Shown here piece by piece: positions 1 through 9,008 of a stretch of DNA of 64,000 bases. The stretch is from Phaeodactylibacter luteus (GTDB lineage: Bacteria > Bacteroidota > Bacteroidia > Chitinophagales > Saprospiraceae), in assembly GCF_007993045.1 (NCBI RefSeq), contig NZ_VOOR01000010.1:62001-126000 (forward strand). Reading direction: 5' to 3'. A program made the position numbers and the translations under genes. The notes under the pieces are model-generated. The model saw only the letters and a list, made by a program, of their open reading frames with translations. It did not search any database and was not told the DNA's origin. The first letter of the stretch is position 1; the number at the start of each line of letters is the position of its first letter.

Positions 1-959
1 CGCTGCGCGTACTCGCCCGCCACCGCTTTTTCCTCAAGAATGCAGCAGTCATCGAGCGCATGGCACAGGCCACAGCAGTGGTCTTTGACAAAACCGGCAC
101 CCTTACGGAAAGGGGGAACGGGCACATCACCTTCCACGGAGCGCCGCTTACCCCCACAGAAGCTGGCTGGGCAGCAGCAGCAGCGGCCCCTTCCAGCCAC
201 CCCGTAAGCCAGCAGATACAGCAGCTGTGGGGAGCCAAGCAGCCGGCTGGGCTGTCAGGCTGGGAAGAAGTGACCGGGCAGGGGGTGAAAGGCTGGGCAG
301 ACGGCCACGAGATACGGATCGGGAAACCTGCCTTTGCCGTGCGCGGCACATCGGCAGGCACCGGCACCTGGCTTTCCATTGATGGCGAATACCGCGGCCA
401 CTTCATCTCCCACAACCGTTTCCGGCAAGGGCTGAGCCAGGTCATCGAGTTCTTCAAGCAAAAAGCGGAAATCTACCTGCTTTCAGGCGACAACGACCGA
501 GAAAGGGCGCACCTTGCGCCCCTCTTCCCAGAAGCTGCGCTCCACTTCCATCAAGCCCCCAAAGATAAGCTCTCCTTTGTCAAGCAGCTGCAGGACGAAG
601 GGCAGCAGGTGCTGATGCTGGGCGACGGGCTCAACGACGCCGGAGCACTGAAACAGAGCGAAGCGGGCATTGTCCTCACAGAGGATACCAACAATTTCAC
701 CCCGGCCTGCGATGGCATACTAGACGCCAAAGCATTCCAGCAACTGCCTGTTTTTACCACATTTGCACGGAAAAGCATCCGCCTAGTGTACTATGCCTAT
801 GCGTTCGCGCTAGTCTACAATACCATAGGGCTGAGCTTTGCAGTACAGGGCGCCCTCTCCCCTATCGTTGCGGCCATACTGATGCCGCTCAGCTCCATCA
901 GCATAGTGCTCTTCGGCACCCTGTCCAGCAATTGGACCGCACACCGGATGGGGCTCTAA
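1..959 (+). CDS. Heavy-metal P-type ATPase, C-terminal part (CcoI/FixI-like), 5' end outside window
   Basis: The open frame runs in from the left edge (frame of base 3), so the ATG at 60 is an internal Met and the gene starts upstream of the window. Seen: DKTGTLT phosphorylation motif about 30 residues in, a HAD-type P domain with the hinge GDGLNDAGAL, and two hydrophobic C-terminal segments. The stretch following the hinge (SEAGIVLTEDTNNFTPACD) resembles the Bacteroidota ATPases that load copper into cbb3 oxidase (CcoI/FixI) more than CopA exporters. No ccoS or ccoN follows; the next gene is a response regulator. Family is certain, the CcoI assignment moderate because the metal-binding and CPC regions lie outside. 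Confidence 0.85.
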   Translation, partial: LRVLARHRFFLKNAAVIERMAQATAVVFDKTGTLTERGNGHITFHGAPLTPTEAGWAAAAAAPSSHPVSQQIQQLWGAKQPAGLSGWEEVTGQGVKGWADGHEIRIGKPAFAVRGTSAGTGTWLSIDGEYRGHFISHNRFRQGLSQVIEFFKQKAEIYLLSGDNDRERAHLAPLFPEAALHFHQAPKDKLSFVKQLQDEGQQVLMLGDGLNDAGALKQSEAGIVLTEDTNNFTPACDGILDAKAFQQLPVFTTFARKSIRLVYYAYAFALVYNTIGLSFAVQGALSPIVAAILMPLSSISIVLFGTLSSNWTAHRMGL

Positions 960-1015
960 GGGTATTGTTAACATTTTTTTAATGCAGGTATCCGGACCCC
1001 GGTAGACAGAAGGGT

Positions 1016-1023
1016 TAACTTTG
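1016..1023 (+). promoter_or_regulatory. Possible -7 box (TAACTTTG) upstream of the response regulator
   Basis: TAACTTTG fits the Bacteroidota -7 consensus TAnnTTTG and lies about 70 nt before the response regulator. No TTTG is seen 19-21 nt upstream, so this is only half a promoter. Confidence 0.3.
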
Positions 1024-1093
1024 AGCGCGCCTTGCAGATTATCGGGCCATATTTCCCCCGATTATTGCTTATGTTATAGGCACAGCGGCTTTA

Positions 1094-1798
1094 ATGACTA
1101 ACCTACACAACCTCATGGAGAGCGCTAAAATCCTCATCGTTGACGATGAACCGGATATCCTCGATTTTTTAAAGTACAACCTGCTCAAAGAGGGTTTTGA
1201 AGTCTACACCGCACCCAATGGTGAAGAAGGCATAAAAACTGCAGAACAGGAGCGCCCGGACCTGATCATTTTGGACATCATGATGCCCAAAATGGATGGC
1301 GTGGAAGTTTGCCGGCAGCTGCGCAGCCGCCCGGGCTTCGAACGCACCCTTATCACCTTCCTTACGGCACGGGAAGAGGATTACTCCCAAATCGCAGCTC
1401 TTGAAGTGGGCGGTGATGACTACATCACCAAGCCTATCCGCCCCCGGGTGTTCATCAGCCGGATCAAAGCCCTCCTCCGGCGGTCAGAACGCACCGTAGA
1501 AGAAGAATCGCCCAATACCGTTCAAGTGGGGGACTTGCTCATTGACCGGGACCGGGTATCAGTGACCAAAGGGGATGTGGTGATCGAGCTGGCCAAAAAA
1601 GAGTTTGAGCTGCTTTACCTTCTGGTGTCCAAGCCGGGCAAGGTCTTCTCCAGAGAAGAAATATTCAATAAGGTTTGGGGCACCGATGTCATCGTAGGCA
1701 ACCGGACTATAGACGTGCATATCCGCAAGCTGCGCGAAAAGATCGGCGACCACTACATCAAGACGATTAAAGGTATAGGCTACAAATTTGAGTTTTGA
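1094..1798 (+). CDS. PhoB/OmpR-family response regulator
   Basis: Two-domain DNA-binding response regulator of 234 residues. Counting from Met8 (1115), the receiver domain has the acidic pair in ILIVDDEPD, the phospho-acceptor Asp54 in LIILDIMMP and the conserved Lys106 in ITKPIRP. The second half is a winged-helix effector domain ending GRTIDVHIRKLREKIG-like and IKTIKGIGYKFEF. Met8 (MESAKILIVDDE) is an equally plausible start because family members usually begin only a few residues before the first strand. A histidine kinase follows on the same strand 158 nt downstream, so the pair is probably PhoB/PhoR-like. The signal sensed cannot be read from the sequence. Confidence 0.93.
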   Translation: MTNLHNLMESAKILIVDDEPDILDFLKYNLLKEGFEVYTAPNGEEGIKTAEQERPDLIILDIMMPKMDGVEVCRQLRSRPGFERTLITFLTAREEDYSQIAALEVGGDDYITKPIRPRVFISRIKALLRRSERTVEEESPNTVQVGDLLIDRDRVSVTKGDVVIELAKKEFELLYLLVSKPGKVFSREEIFNKVWGTDVIVGNRTIDVHIRKLREKIGDHYIKTIKGIGYKFEF

Positions 1799-1956
1799 TG
1801 CTCCGCCTGCTTGTGCCTACCTCTCCTATGCGGTCTGCACGCCAAGGTTCCAATTGTTGGCATGGCCTGCTGACGGGCTTGCACTGATTCTTATACCTGA
1901 CAAATAGCGCTGATGGGGCAGGCTTTTCCATAAATGCGCTTTCCTATTCTGATCAT

Positions 1957-3021
1957 ATGTTAAAGAACCCGACACCCCAGCATATCGCCCAAGTCGTTGC
2001 CCTCTACATCACAGGCAGCGCTGTAATCGTATGGCTCGGCATTGAATGGCTGCGCACTATGGTCCTTTTCCCTTGGGGCGTGGCCACCATCGTGATGTGC
2101 ATAGCCATCTTCACTGCGGCCTATTTCACTACCATTTATTACCTGCGGAAGTATATTTACCGCAAAATCAAGCTCATTTACAAAACCATCCACAAGCACA
2201 AACTGACCTCCCAGGAAAAGACCAAGCAGATCGATGTGACGGTGAACATCATCGATGAAATGGAGAAGCAGGTCGCAGAATGGGCTGAAAAGCAGCAGGA
2301 AGAGCTCGATAAATATAAAGCGTGGGCTGAGTACCGCCGCAATTTTGTAGGCGATATCTCTCATGAGCTCAAGACGCCTATCTTCAATATACAGGGCTAC
2401 CTTCACACCCTCCTCGACGGCGCCCTGGAAGATGAGCAAGTCAATCGGACATTCCTGACCAAGGCAGCTAAGAACCTTGAACGGCTGCACACAATCGTGG
2501 AAGACTTAGAGGCCATTTCACGCCTGGAGTCGGGGGCGCTCATGCTGGAGATCCAAACCTTTGATATCCGGGAACTGACAGAAGAGGTGTTTGAAGACTT
2601 GGAGTTCAAGGCGGAACAACGGAATATCCGGCTAGAGCTTAAAGATGGAGCTGCACAGGGCTTCAAAGTCCAAGCCGACCGGGAGAGCATACGGCAGGTG
2701 CTCACCAACCTCGTCCACAATTCCATAAAATACGGGAAGGAGAATGGCCGTACCCGGGTGGGCTTTTATGATATGGACAGCAACATCTTGATCGAAATTG
2801 CGGACAATGGGCTGGGCATACCCAAAAAACACATCAACCACGTTTTCGACCGCTTTTACCGCGTGGATAAAAGCCGCTCAAGGGAGCGGGGCGGGTCGGG
2901 CCTTGGCCTGTCTATCGTCAAGCACATCATCGAAGCGCACAAGCAAACCATCAATGTGCGCAGCGCCCCTCAGCTGGGGTCAACTTTTGGGTTTACCCTG
3001 AAAAAATCAAAGGGGGACTAG
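1957..3021 (+). CDS. Membrane sensor histidine kinase (PhoR-like)
   Basis: Sensor kinase of 354 residues. Two N-terminal membrane segments (about residues 13-33 and 40-62) leave almost no periplasmic loop, so it probably senses within the membrane or through a partner. A charged coiled linker (about 80-125) leads to the dimerisation H-box VGDISHELKTP with phospho-His136, then the ATPase domain with N-box LTNLVHNSIKYG, G1 IADNGLGIP, the F-box and G2 GGSGLGLSIV. Partner of the upstream response regulator. No PAS or HAMP domain is recognisable. Confidence 0.92.
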   Translation: MLKNPTPQHIAQVVALYITGSAVIVWLGIEWLRTMVLFPWGVATIVMCIAIFTAAYFTTIYYLRKYIYRKIKLIYKTIHKHKLTSQEKTKQIDVTVNIIDEMEKQVAEWAEKQQEELDKYKAWAEYRRNFVGDISHELKTPIFNIQGYLHTLLDGALEDEQVNRTFLTKAAKNLERLHTIVEDLEAISRLESGALMLEIQTFDIRELTEEVFEDLEFKAEQRNIRLELKDGAAQGFKVQADRESIRQVLTNLVHNSIKYGKENGRTRVGFYDMDSNILIEIADNGLGIPKKHINHVFDRFYRVDKSRSRERGGSGLGLSIVKHIIEAHKQTINVRSAPQLGSTFGFTLKKSKGD

Positions 3022-3100
3022 GCACTGGGCTGAATGCTGTGGCATAGGCCCTTGGACCCTGGATTTTCAGGATATCGCATTTCGAGGGCATTGGGGTTGG

Positions 3101-3290
3101 TGCCCAAACCAGATGGCCGCTTTTTGGGGCTTGCCCCTGCACCCTCCACAAGGATAGGGGCCTGCCCCTGCCGTGAAGGCAGGTGCCGCTATGCTACGGA
3201 GCTCGCTATCCGCTCGGCCCCTCGCCCTACAGGCGTCGGGTCTGGCCTTCGGCCACCCCTTCGCAGCGCTAGGCCAATGCCAGCGTAAAG
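3101..3290 (+). repeat. Repeat family A, copy A1 (forward, long variant)
   Basis: GC-rich dispersed repeat: leader resembling GGGCGCAAACCAGATTGTCG, then GGGGCCTGCCCCTGCC, GCAGGTGCCGCTATGCTACG, CTCGCTATCCGCTCGGCCC, the long-variant insert with CAGGCGTCGGGTCTGGCC, and the end GCAGCGCTAGGCCAATGCCA. Other copies lie at 14640, 22106, 25291, 33861, 37551, 40829, 53855 and 62281. Confidence 0.85.
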
Positions 3291-3392
3291 TCCCGACAGG
3301 CTCTCTAAACGACTGCGGTATTGAGGGTTCATGCCCTTGAGATTTTAGCCTCTAGCCCCTCCTATTCATGCCCAAGCCGGGCCCGTTTGTTT

Positions 3393-3449
3393 AACGGTAA
3401 TGCCCCTCTGCAACTGATCCACAATCAGCCCCAAAGGGGCATTACCGTT
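3393..3449 (-). terminator. Long hairpin downstream of transaldolase
   Basis: A perfect 15-bp stem (AACGGTAATGCCCCT / AGGGGCATTACCGTT) with a 27-nt loop starts 8 nt past the transaldolase stop. There is no clean U-run, so the terminator role is likely but not certain. Confidence 0.55.
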
Positions 3450-3456
3450 GTAAAAT

Positions 3457-4113
3457 TTAGCTGTTGGCTTTTTTGTGGTCCGCCAAGAACTGCTCCAGCC
3501 CTATGTCTGTGAGCGGGTGCTTGAGCAAGCCCAATGCTGCGCTCAGCGGGCAAGTGAACACATCAGCACCGGCACGGGCTGCATCCACAATGTGCTTGGC
3601 ATTACGGATAGAAGCTGCTAGGATTTCTGTTTCAAAACCTTGAATGGCATAAATTTCTGCAATTTGCTCTATCAGCGCCATGCCATCCCAAGAAATATCG
3701 TCGATGCGGCCAATAAAAGGGGAAACATAGGTAGCCCCTGCTTTGGCAGCCAGGATTGCCTGCCCTGCCGAGAACACAAGGGTACAATTCGTACGGATGC
3801 CATTGTCTCGGAAATAACTGAGCGCCTTAACCCCATCCTTTATCATCGGGACTTTAACCACAATATTGGGAGCAATGCCAGCGAGCCGGCGCCCCTCTTC
3901 CACCATGCCCTCGTACTCAGTGGAGATGACTTCCGCGCTGACGTCCCCGTCAACGATTTCACAGATCGCCTTATAATGGTTGATGACATTCTCATCCCCG
4001 CGGATGCCTTCCTTGGCCATAAGGGACGGATTGGTGGTCACGCCATCCAAGATGCCTAATTCATTAGCCTCCTTGATTTGATCAAGGCTCGCCGTATCAA
4101 CGAAGAACTTCAT
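3457..4113 (-). CDS. fsa: Fructose-6-phosphate aldolase / transaldolase (TalC/FSA family)
   Basis: Small class I aldolase of 218 residues, the usual length of the TalC/MipB/FSA subfamily. Start chosen at [16 protein letters not shown], the typical N-terminus; the longer frame to 4191 adds 26 unrelated residues. Diagnostic stretches are [14 protein letters not shown], the Schiff-base region [24 protein letters not shown] and [11 protein letters not shown]. It acts in the non-oxidative pentose phosphate pathway, or cleaves fructose-6-phosphate. Transcribed alone; a 16-nt palindrome (GCCCGGG-AG-CCCGGGC, 4133-4148) lies in its presumed leader, 20 nt before the ATG. Confidence 0.93.
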   Translation of the reverse strand: MKFFVDTASLDQIKEANELGILDGVTTNPSLMAKEGIRGDENVINHYKAICEIVDGDVSAEVISTEYEGMVEEGRRLAGIAPNIVVKVPMIKDGVKALSYFRDNGIRTNCTLVFSAGQAILAAKAGATYVSPFIGRIDDISWDGMALIEQIAEIYAIQGFETEILAASIRNAKHIVDAARAGADVFTCPLSAALGLLKHPLTDIGLEQFLADHKKANS

Positions 4114-4132
4114 GGTATTTAATTTTTGTTGT

Positions 4133-4148
4133 GCCCGGGAGCCCGGGC
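4133..4148. promoter_or_regulatory. 16-nt palindrome in the transaldolase leader
   Basis: GCCCGGGAGCCCGGGC reads as a 7-bp inverted repeat around AG, 20 nt before the transaldolase ATG. It could be an operator or an mRNA hairpin; nothing else supports a role. Confidence 0.3.
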
Positions 4149-4324
4149 CAAGAGCATATTTGGAGCTCGTTCCAATTGCAAACCGTTCCAAACAGGCTAC
4201 ATTTGTGGTTGAATAGCTGTAAAACAGCTCAAAGATAAGACCTTGTTAGGCATTACGCCTATCTGTAGCGCTGCATTTATCTTGGAGGACAACAAAAATG
4301 TGGGGATGTTGGAAAGGAGAAGTT

Positions 4325-4430
4325 CGCCTTAAAAAATAAGGCGAGCAACACATCGACCGCTCAACCTGCCTACCCTTGCTTCGTTTCCGACCTGGGGGGA
4401 TTCAGCGGGAGCTAGTCATGTGCGCTCGCC
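4325..4430 (-). ncRNA. ffs: Signal recognition particle RNA (small bacterial type)
   Basis: Read on the minus strand, the RNA opens GGCGAGCGCACATGAC and closes with ATGTGTTGCTCGCC, giving a closing helix of GGCGAGC/GCTCGCC extended by GCACAT/ATGTGT. The apical part carries the SRP core, CCCAGGTCGGAAACGAAGCA, with the conserved GGAA-type tetraloop and asymmetric loop bound by Ffh. It ends in the hairpin GCCTTA-TTTTT-TAAGGC (to about 4325). The promoter at 4437-4468 places the transcription start at about 4430. Length about 100 nt, as usual for Bacteroidota SRP RNA. Confidence 0.9.
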
Positions 4431-4436
4431 GGACGG

Positions 4437-4468
4437 CAAAGGTATATTTCCATTTAGAAATTTCCAAA
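4437..4468 (-). promoter_or_regulatory. Consensus Bacteroidota promoter of the SRP RNA
   Basis: On the minus strand: TTTG (4468-4465), 20 nt, then TACCTTTG (4444-4437), an exact match to the -33/-7 layout TTTG-N19-21-TAnnTTTG. The expected start, about 7 nt further on, coincides with the first paired base of the SRP RNA. Confidence 0.85.
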
Positions 4469-4489
4469 CCCTTCCCCGGCAGTTTTTTT

Positions 4490-4843
4490 TTATTTTTTCG
4501 GGATGATCTCTGTCTGCTCGCCGAAGTATTGCACAAAACGCTGCATATCAGAAGCCAGGGCCGCATTTTGCGTTGCTTTGTAATAGGTATCCGCTAAGGC
4601 CCGCAGGGTTTGGAACATGAACCGGTCCATCTCAATGACCTGCATATCCCGCGTCCATAGATCTATGCGCAGGGTGTCCTTAGAATCTTTATCAAAGATA
4701 GACAGCAGGAACGCTTTTGCATCTTGGGGCGCAGGCCCGGCAGGCGCGTCAGCTGATGCCCATTCGATTTCGACAGGCATATTTTCCTCATCTAGCCCGA
4801 CGCTGATGTGGATATCAGATTTTCTTTTGACTTCGTGTGCCAT
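4490..4843 (-). CDS. gldC: Gliding motility protein GldC
   Basis: Protein of 117 residues matching GldC of gliding Bacteroidota along its length: a short N-terminal segment ISVGLDEENMPVEIEW, then KAFLLSIFDKDSKDTLRIDLW, the segment DMQVIEMDRFMFQTL, and an end with VQYFGEQTEI. GldC is a small cytoplasmic protein tied to gliding and to type IX secretion lipoprotein function in Flavobacterium; its exact activity is unknown. No other gld gene is near. Stop lies just before the SRP RNA promoter. Confidence 0.88.
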   Translation of the reverse strand: MAHEVKRKSDIHISVGLDEENMPVEIEWASADAPAGPAPQDAKAFLLSIFDKDSKDTLRIDLWTRDMQVIEMDRFMFQTLRALADTYYKATQNAALASDMQRFVQYFGEQTEIIPKK

Positions 4844-4971
4844 ATTGATTTGGTCTTCAGTTTTAATTCAGTCTTTCCCAGCACTTATCAGACGAGATGC
4901 GCCGGGGATCATTGCAGGGCAAGAATGGCTTATTCTCCCGCTACACTAGCCCAACACATCAAGTGTATTTT

Positions 4972-5652
4972 TCAGGCATGAGCCAGGTTGTAAATAGTGC
5001 CAGAGTCATATACAAATGCACCAGGCTCGAGGCGCTGCGCAGTGCGCACCATAGCCTGGGCAACATCTTGAGCCTCAATAGGGCTGTAAGGCGATAAGGC
5101 TGTGCGCTGCATCAGTGGGGCTATGCCCCGGCTCAGGCGCACGGCCAGCTGTTCGGCCAACCGTTTTTCCTTACGCTCCCCCAATAAAAGGGAGGGGCGG
5201 AAAATATGCAGCCCCCAGTAACCGAGCTCCTTCACTGCAGTTTCCAGCTCCCCCTTTACCCTCGAATAATAAAAGAGGGAGTCTGCATCTGCGCCAACAG
5301 AAGAGACCAGCAGCAGCTGATTAGCCCCCGCTTCCCGCGCAAGGCGGGCAGTCTCATAAGCATAAGTGAAGTCTACCTCATAAAAAGCAGCCTTGCTCCC
5401 CGCTTTGGCCATGGTGGTCCCCAAGCAAGAGAAGACATCCTGCCCCTCGAACAGCGGTGCAAAATCATCCAGCCGCGCAAAGTCGACGATTTCCTGTGAA
5501 AGTTTGGGGTGGGCAAAGCCCAGCTTGCGGCGCCCAAGGCTTACCACTTTCCCGTAAGCGCTGTGCCCGAGCAGTTGCTGCAGGCAGTGCCCGCCGACAA
5601 GGCCCGAAGCGCCAAGCACCACGGCCGTTTTTTGATGTTGGGTAATTTCCAT
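4972..5652 (-). CDS. NAD(P)H-binding oxidoreductase, HTATIP2/Tip30-like (atypical SDR)
   Basis: 226 residues starting at MEITQHQKTAVVLGASGLVG. The longer frame (to 5802) would run into the neighbouring gene, so this start is preferred. The N-terminal GASGLVGGHCLQQLL is the Rossmann dinucleotide-binding loop; CLGTTMAKAGSKAAF and LLLVSSVGADADSLFYYSRVKGELE are typical of the Tip30-like atypical short-chain dehydrogenases, with Tyr and Lys of the YxxxK motif in YYSRVKG. FRPSLLLGERKE follows. Substrate unknown. Confidence 0.85.
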   Translation of the reverse strand: MEITQHQKTAVVLGASGLVGGHCLQQLLGHSAYGKVVSLGRRKLGFAHPKLSQEIVDFARLDDFAPLFEGQDVFSCLGTTMAKAGSKAAFYEVDFTYAYETARLAREAGANQLLLVSSVGADADSLFYYSRVKGELETAVKELGYWGLHIFRPSLLLGERKEKRLAEQLAVRLSRGIAPLMQRTALSPYSPIEAQDVAQAMVRTAQRLEPGAFVYDSGTIYNLAHA

Positions 5653-5753
5653 GTTACGGGTATCCCCTGTTATTTTGTTGTTGCCCTGCCCTTTTACAGC
5701 AGCAGGGCGGCAAAGATAAAGACTTCCTGCTGCCGATTGCAGGGATTGACGGC

Positions 5754-6680
5754 TTACTTCTTTACTTCCAGTGTGTAGTAAGAAGCGGAGAGGCCGCCCC
5801 AAATGCCAAAACCGCCTTCCACATTGGACTCAATGAGGGTGTAGCTCGAAAAAGGCCCCTGATTGGCGGTGTTGAACTCTACCGTATTCCAAAAGTTGTA
5901 GTGGGCCTCGTCAAGGGTGATCCATTTCACCGTGACCGTATCGCCGGTTTCGTAAAGCCCAAAGGTTGAAAAATCGAACTCGGTCTCCCCCCGTGGCTGT
6001 GGCCGCAGCAGAGGGAACTCCACCAAATCCCCATCGAACAGCCGGTCATCTACGACCGATGCAGCCGGGCTGGCTATTGCCCCTCCATTGATACCGACCT
6101 GATAACGGTAAAAATTGGCTACTGAAGGGGGATCCTGAATATAGCCGACCAGCTGTGCAAGCGTATCCACTGGCTCGCCAGGGTTTTCGCGGAAGCGCAA
6201 AGAATCTATAGGGACATGCAAAGGGATGGTGGTCACGGCCTGAGCACGGAAAGGGGGCGCTTCGACCCACAGCGTATAAGTCTTGCCAGCCTGGCCAGGC
6301 AATTGCAGCCCCAAGTCAAGGTAGGCACAAAAGTTGAACCCAATGCTGTCCAAGTTAAGCCCAAGGAGCTCGCCCGCCGCAGATTTCTGCACCGGTGTAA
6401 GGTCTTCGAGGCAGACTTCCGTAAGGGTCACCGTATCCTGCCCATCAGAAACCCTGACCTCTGCCCCCCGGATGAAATTGCCGCTGAAGTCGTCTGCATT
6501 AAATTCGCTGAAAAACGGCAGGGCTTTGGACAAGACCACAAATGCAGGACGGGGCTCGCTCCCAGCCTCGATATACCCCTCGACGACAAGGGCAGGCTCG
6601 ACATTGGCCACATCTGGCAGGAATTCTTTTTCGCAACCCCAAAACAATAAGAGCAGCAAGGCGAAACCAAAGTTTTTCAT
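5754..6680 (-). CDS. DUF4249 outer-membrane-associated lipoprotein
   Basis: 308 residues with a lipoprotein signal: MKNFGFALLLLLFWGC, lipobox Cys16. The body matches DUF4249, a beta-rich family found beside TonB-dependent receptors (EPALVVEGYIEAG near the start, a central ISGAEVRVSDG-like Ig strand set, and NFYRYQVGIN). Here no receptor is adjacent: the gene lies 74 nt downstream of copA on the same strand. It may be co-transcribed with copA; function unknown. Confidence 0.82.
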   Translation of the reverse strand: MKNFGFALLLLLFWGCEKEFLPDVANVEPALVVEGYIEAGSEPRPAFVVLSKALPFFSEFNADDFSGNFIRGAEVRVSDGQDTVTLTEVCLEDLTPVQKSAAGELLGLNLDSIGFNFCAYLDLGLQLPGQAGKTYTLWVEAPPFRAQAVTTIPLHVPIDSLRFRENPGEPVDTLAQLVGYIQDPPSVANFYRYQVGINGGAIASPAASVVDDRLFDGDLVEFPLLRPQPRGETEFDFSTFGLYETGDTVTVKWITLDEAHYNFWNTVEFNTANQGPFSSYTLIESNVEGGFGIWGGLSASYYTLEVKK

Positions 6681-6754
6681 ATGGTATTTGCGTTATTCAA
6701 GCCGTTCCGGCATGGATAGGAACCTTGCCGCTGCCCGAATTGTTTTGCCGCCCC

Positions 6755-8896
6755 CTACTTTGCCCCGCCGATACGCTTGTACTTCAGCCGTATTGAGTTG
6801 CCGATGACAATCACATCTGAAAACGCCATGAACAGGGCCCCCCACATAGGGTTGAGATAGCCCATTGCGGCAATGGGGATGGCCACCACGTTGTAGGCAA
6901 ATGCCCAGAACAAATTTTCCCTTATGGTTTTCACAGTCTGCCGAGAGATACGGAAAGCCCGCTCCAAGTAAGGCAGCTGCCCATTCAGCAATATGACCTG
7001 GGCGGAATGTATGGCCGCTTGGGAAGCATTGCTGAGGGAAATCCCTACCGTGGCCTTTGCCAAAGCGGGTGCATCATTGATCCCATCCCCGACCATAGCA
7101 GTGGGCTTAGCAGCAGCCAAGGCCCCTACCCGTTCTAGTTTCTGGGCCGGAAGCTGAGCGCCATAGTATGTTGAAATGCCCAGTTCGCCAGCTACCTCTG
7201 CTACTTTAGCTTCTTGGTCACCACTCAGTACTACAGGCTCCTTGCCCTGAGCTTTAAGGTAGTCAACAAGGCCTTTGGCCCCAGGCCGTATATCATCTGC
7301 CAAAGTGATGACAGCAAGCAGCACCTGCCCCTCCAGAAGAAATAGGTTCCCCGGCACGGGGCTCAGCCCTGCCTGTTCTAGCAAACGGGCAGAGCCCAAT
7401 TGGTACACTTTCCCTTCGGGGCTTTCCGCCCACATCCCCAAGCCTTTTTGCTCCCTGACGTTGTGCAGCTCCGCCTTCACGCCATTGAGCCTCGGCCCAA
7501 TTTCTGCCACTAGAGATTGGGCCACAGGATGGGAGGAATGCCGCTCCATCTGATAGATCAGCGCATTGGCTTTAGCAGATTCGCCGGTAGGGTAGGTGAT
7601 CTCCTTGATTTTGAACTGCCCGGTCGTAAGGGTGCCTGTTTTATCGAAGACGATAGCTTCTACCCGGTCAAAAAGCTCGAGCGTAGCACCACCCTTCACC
7701 AGAATCCCATTGCGCGCCAAGCGGCCAACCCCGACCATAACGGCTGTAGGCGTAGCCAGCCCCATGGCACAGGGGCAAGAGATCACCAGCACAGCAATGG
7801 CATTCATCAGGGCTTTGCCAAAAGCCAGCCCAAATGCGAAATGCCCAAGCAGCAGGGTCAACAACGCAATGCCCAAAACGACAGGCACAAAGACCGCACT
7901 GATGCGGTCGGCCAGCCGTTGAAGGTCTGGCTTATCCTGCTGTGCAGTTTTGACCAGCTCTATCATCTGCTCGAGCACCGTATCCCGGCCTGTAGCCGAC
8001 ACTTCTACTTTCAGGTTGCCCGAGGCGACCAAGGAAGCCCCTATGACGCGGTCGCCAGCAGCTTTTTCGACCGGAAGGCTTTCCCCGGTAAGCATAGATT
8101 CGTCAATAGCGGCTTGGCCCTCCAAAATGACCCCATCCAAAGGCACTTTATCGCCTTCGTTCACCAAGAGGATGTCCCCTACCCTGACCTCGTCTCTTTT
8201 GAGGGTCACCACCGTACCGGAGGGCATCAGCTTACGGGCTGTTTCTACCTGCAGCTTGGCCAGCTCCCCGATCGCCGTGGTCGTCTGTTGCACCGCCCGC
8301 TTTTCCAACCAATTGCCTACCAGCACCAAGGTGATAATGGTAGCGCTGGTCTCGTAAAAAATGTAGTTGGCTTCGCCCAATATAGTCCCAGTCAAGCTGT
8401 AGCCAAATGCAGCGGTGCTGCCTACGAAGATGAGCACATCCATATTGGGCACGCCTCCTTTCAGGGAGCTAAGGGCAGAGCGCCCAAAGTGGAAAAAACC
8501 GATGAGGTATACCGGCAGCGCCACCCCCATCTGCACCCAATAATCCTCTAGGAATGGGACCTCCACTCCTGCCATCATGAGCAGGTGCTGCAGCAACAAA
8601 GGCACAGTGAACACAGCGCTGATGAAAAGCTTGCGCTCCAACGTCCACCAAGGGCCTTGCTGGCCAGGCGCGTCCTCTTCAACGGTAAACCCAAGCTTGT
8701 GGATCCCTTTCTTGACCTCTTCCAGCCCTATGCTAGCCTGCCCTTGATGATAACGGACCTCCTCGGTCTGGAAATTGACATAAACGCCTTCCAGCCCTTT
8801 GCGCTCAAGGTAACGGTTTAAGCTTGCTGCACAATTGTTGCAGGTCATGCCCGATACCCTGAGCTCTACCAAGTCATCCTTAATATTTTCATCCAT
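6755..8896 (-). CDS. copA: Copper-translocating P-type ATPase (CopA-like)
   Basis: P1B ATPase of 713 residues. One N-terminal heavy-metal-associated domain carries the Cys-x-x-Cys in [11 protein letters not shown] (about residues 15-25). Then follow the membrane region with the Cys-Pro-Cys ion site [16 protein letters not shown], the actuator TGE in [10 protein letters not shown], the phosphorylation site DKTGTLTTG, the nucleotide-site motif HSSHPVA and the hinge [13 protein letters not shown] plus the single CxxC domain fits P1B-1 Cu+ exporters at the inner membrane. Divergent from the lipoprotein gene at 9009. Confidence 0.93.
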   Translation of the reverse strand: MDENIKDDLVELRVSGMTCNNCAASLNRYLERKGLEGVYVNFQTEEVRYHQGQASIGLEEVKKGIHKLGFTVEEDAPGQQGPWWTLERKLFISAVFTVPLLLQHLLMMAGVEVPFLEDYWVQMGVALPVYLIGFFHFGRSALSSLKGGVPNMDVLIFVGSTAAFGYSLTGTILGEANYIFYETSATIITLVLVGNWLEKRAVQQTTTAIGELAKLQVETARKLMPSGTVVTLKRDEVRVGDILLVNEGDKVPLDGVILEGQAAIDESMLTGESLPVEKAAGDRVIGASLVASGNLKVEVSATGRDTVLEQMIELVKTAQQDKPDLQRLADRISAVFVPVVLGIALLTLLLGHFAFGLAFGKALMNAIAVLVISCPCAMGLATPTAVMVGVGRLARNGILVKGGATLELFDRVEAIVFDKTGTLTTGQFKIKEITYPTGESAKANALIYQMERHSSHPVAQSLVAEIGPRLNGVKAELHNVREQKGLGMWAESPEGKVYQLGSARLLEQAGLSPVPGNLFLLEGQVLLAVITLADDIRPGAKGLVDYLKAQGKEPVVLSGDQEAKVAEVAGELGISTYYGAQLPAQKLERVGALAAAKPTAMVGDGINDAPALAKATVGISLSNASQAAIHSAQVILLNGQLPYLERAFRISRQTVKTIRENLFWAFAYNVVAIPIAAMGYLNPMWGALFMAFSDVIVIGNSIRLKYKRIGGAK

Positions 8897-9008
8897 GATT
8901 TATCCTTTATATTGAACCCCAAACCTGTTCAATCCTTTTTATAGGCAGGTCAAGGCAATTTTGCCACAATCAGCTACCTTATAACAAGTAGAAACCTAAA
9001 TCAGATTA

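Larger units (their letters stand above)
3022..3456. other. Non-coding interval with repeat A1 and a long hairpin
   Basis: Holds repeat copy A1 (3101-3290) and the transaldolase terminator hairpin (3393-3449). Short open frames here are the translation of the repeat and are not credible genes. Confidence 0.7.

Noticed and set aside
3034-3288. Recurring small open frame with CRYATELAIRSAPRPTGVG-type translation, also at 14664, 37601, 40736 and 62145
   Set aside because: It is the translation of repeat family A in different copies; frame and start are not conserved.
7517-8551. 344-codon plus-strand frame
   Set aside because: Antisense to copA, which has all P-type ATPase motifs.
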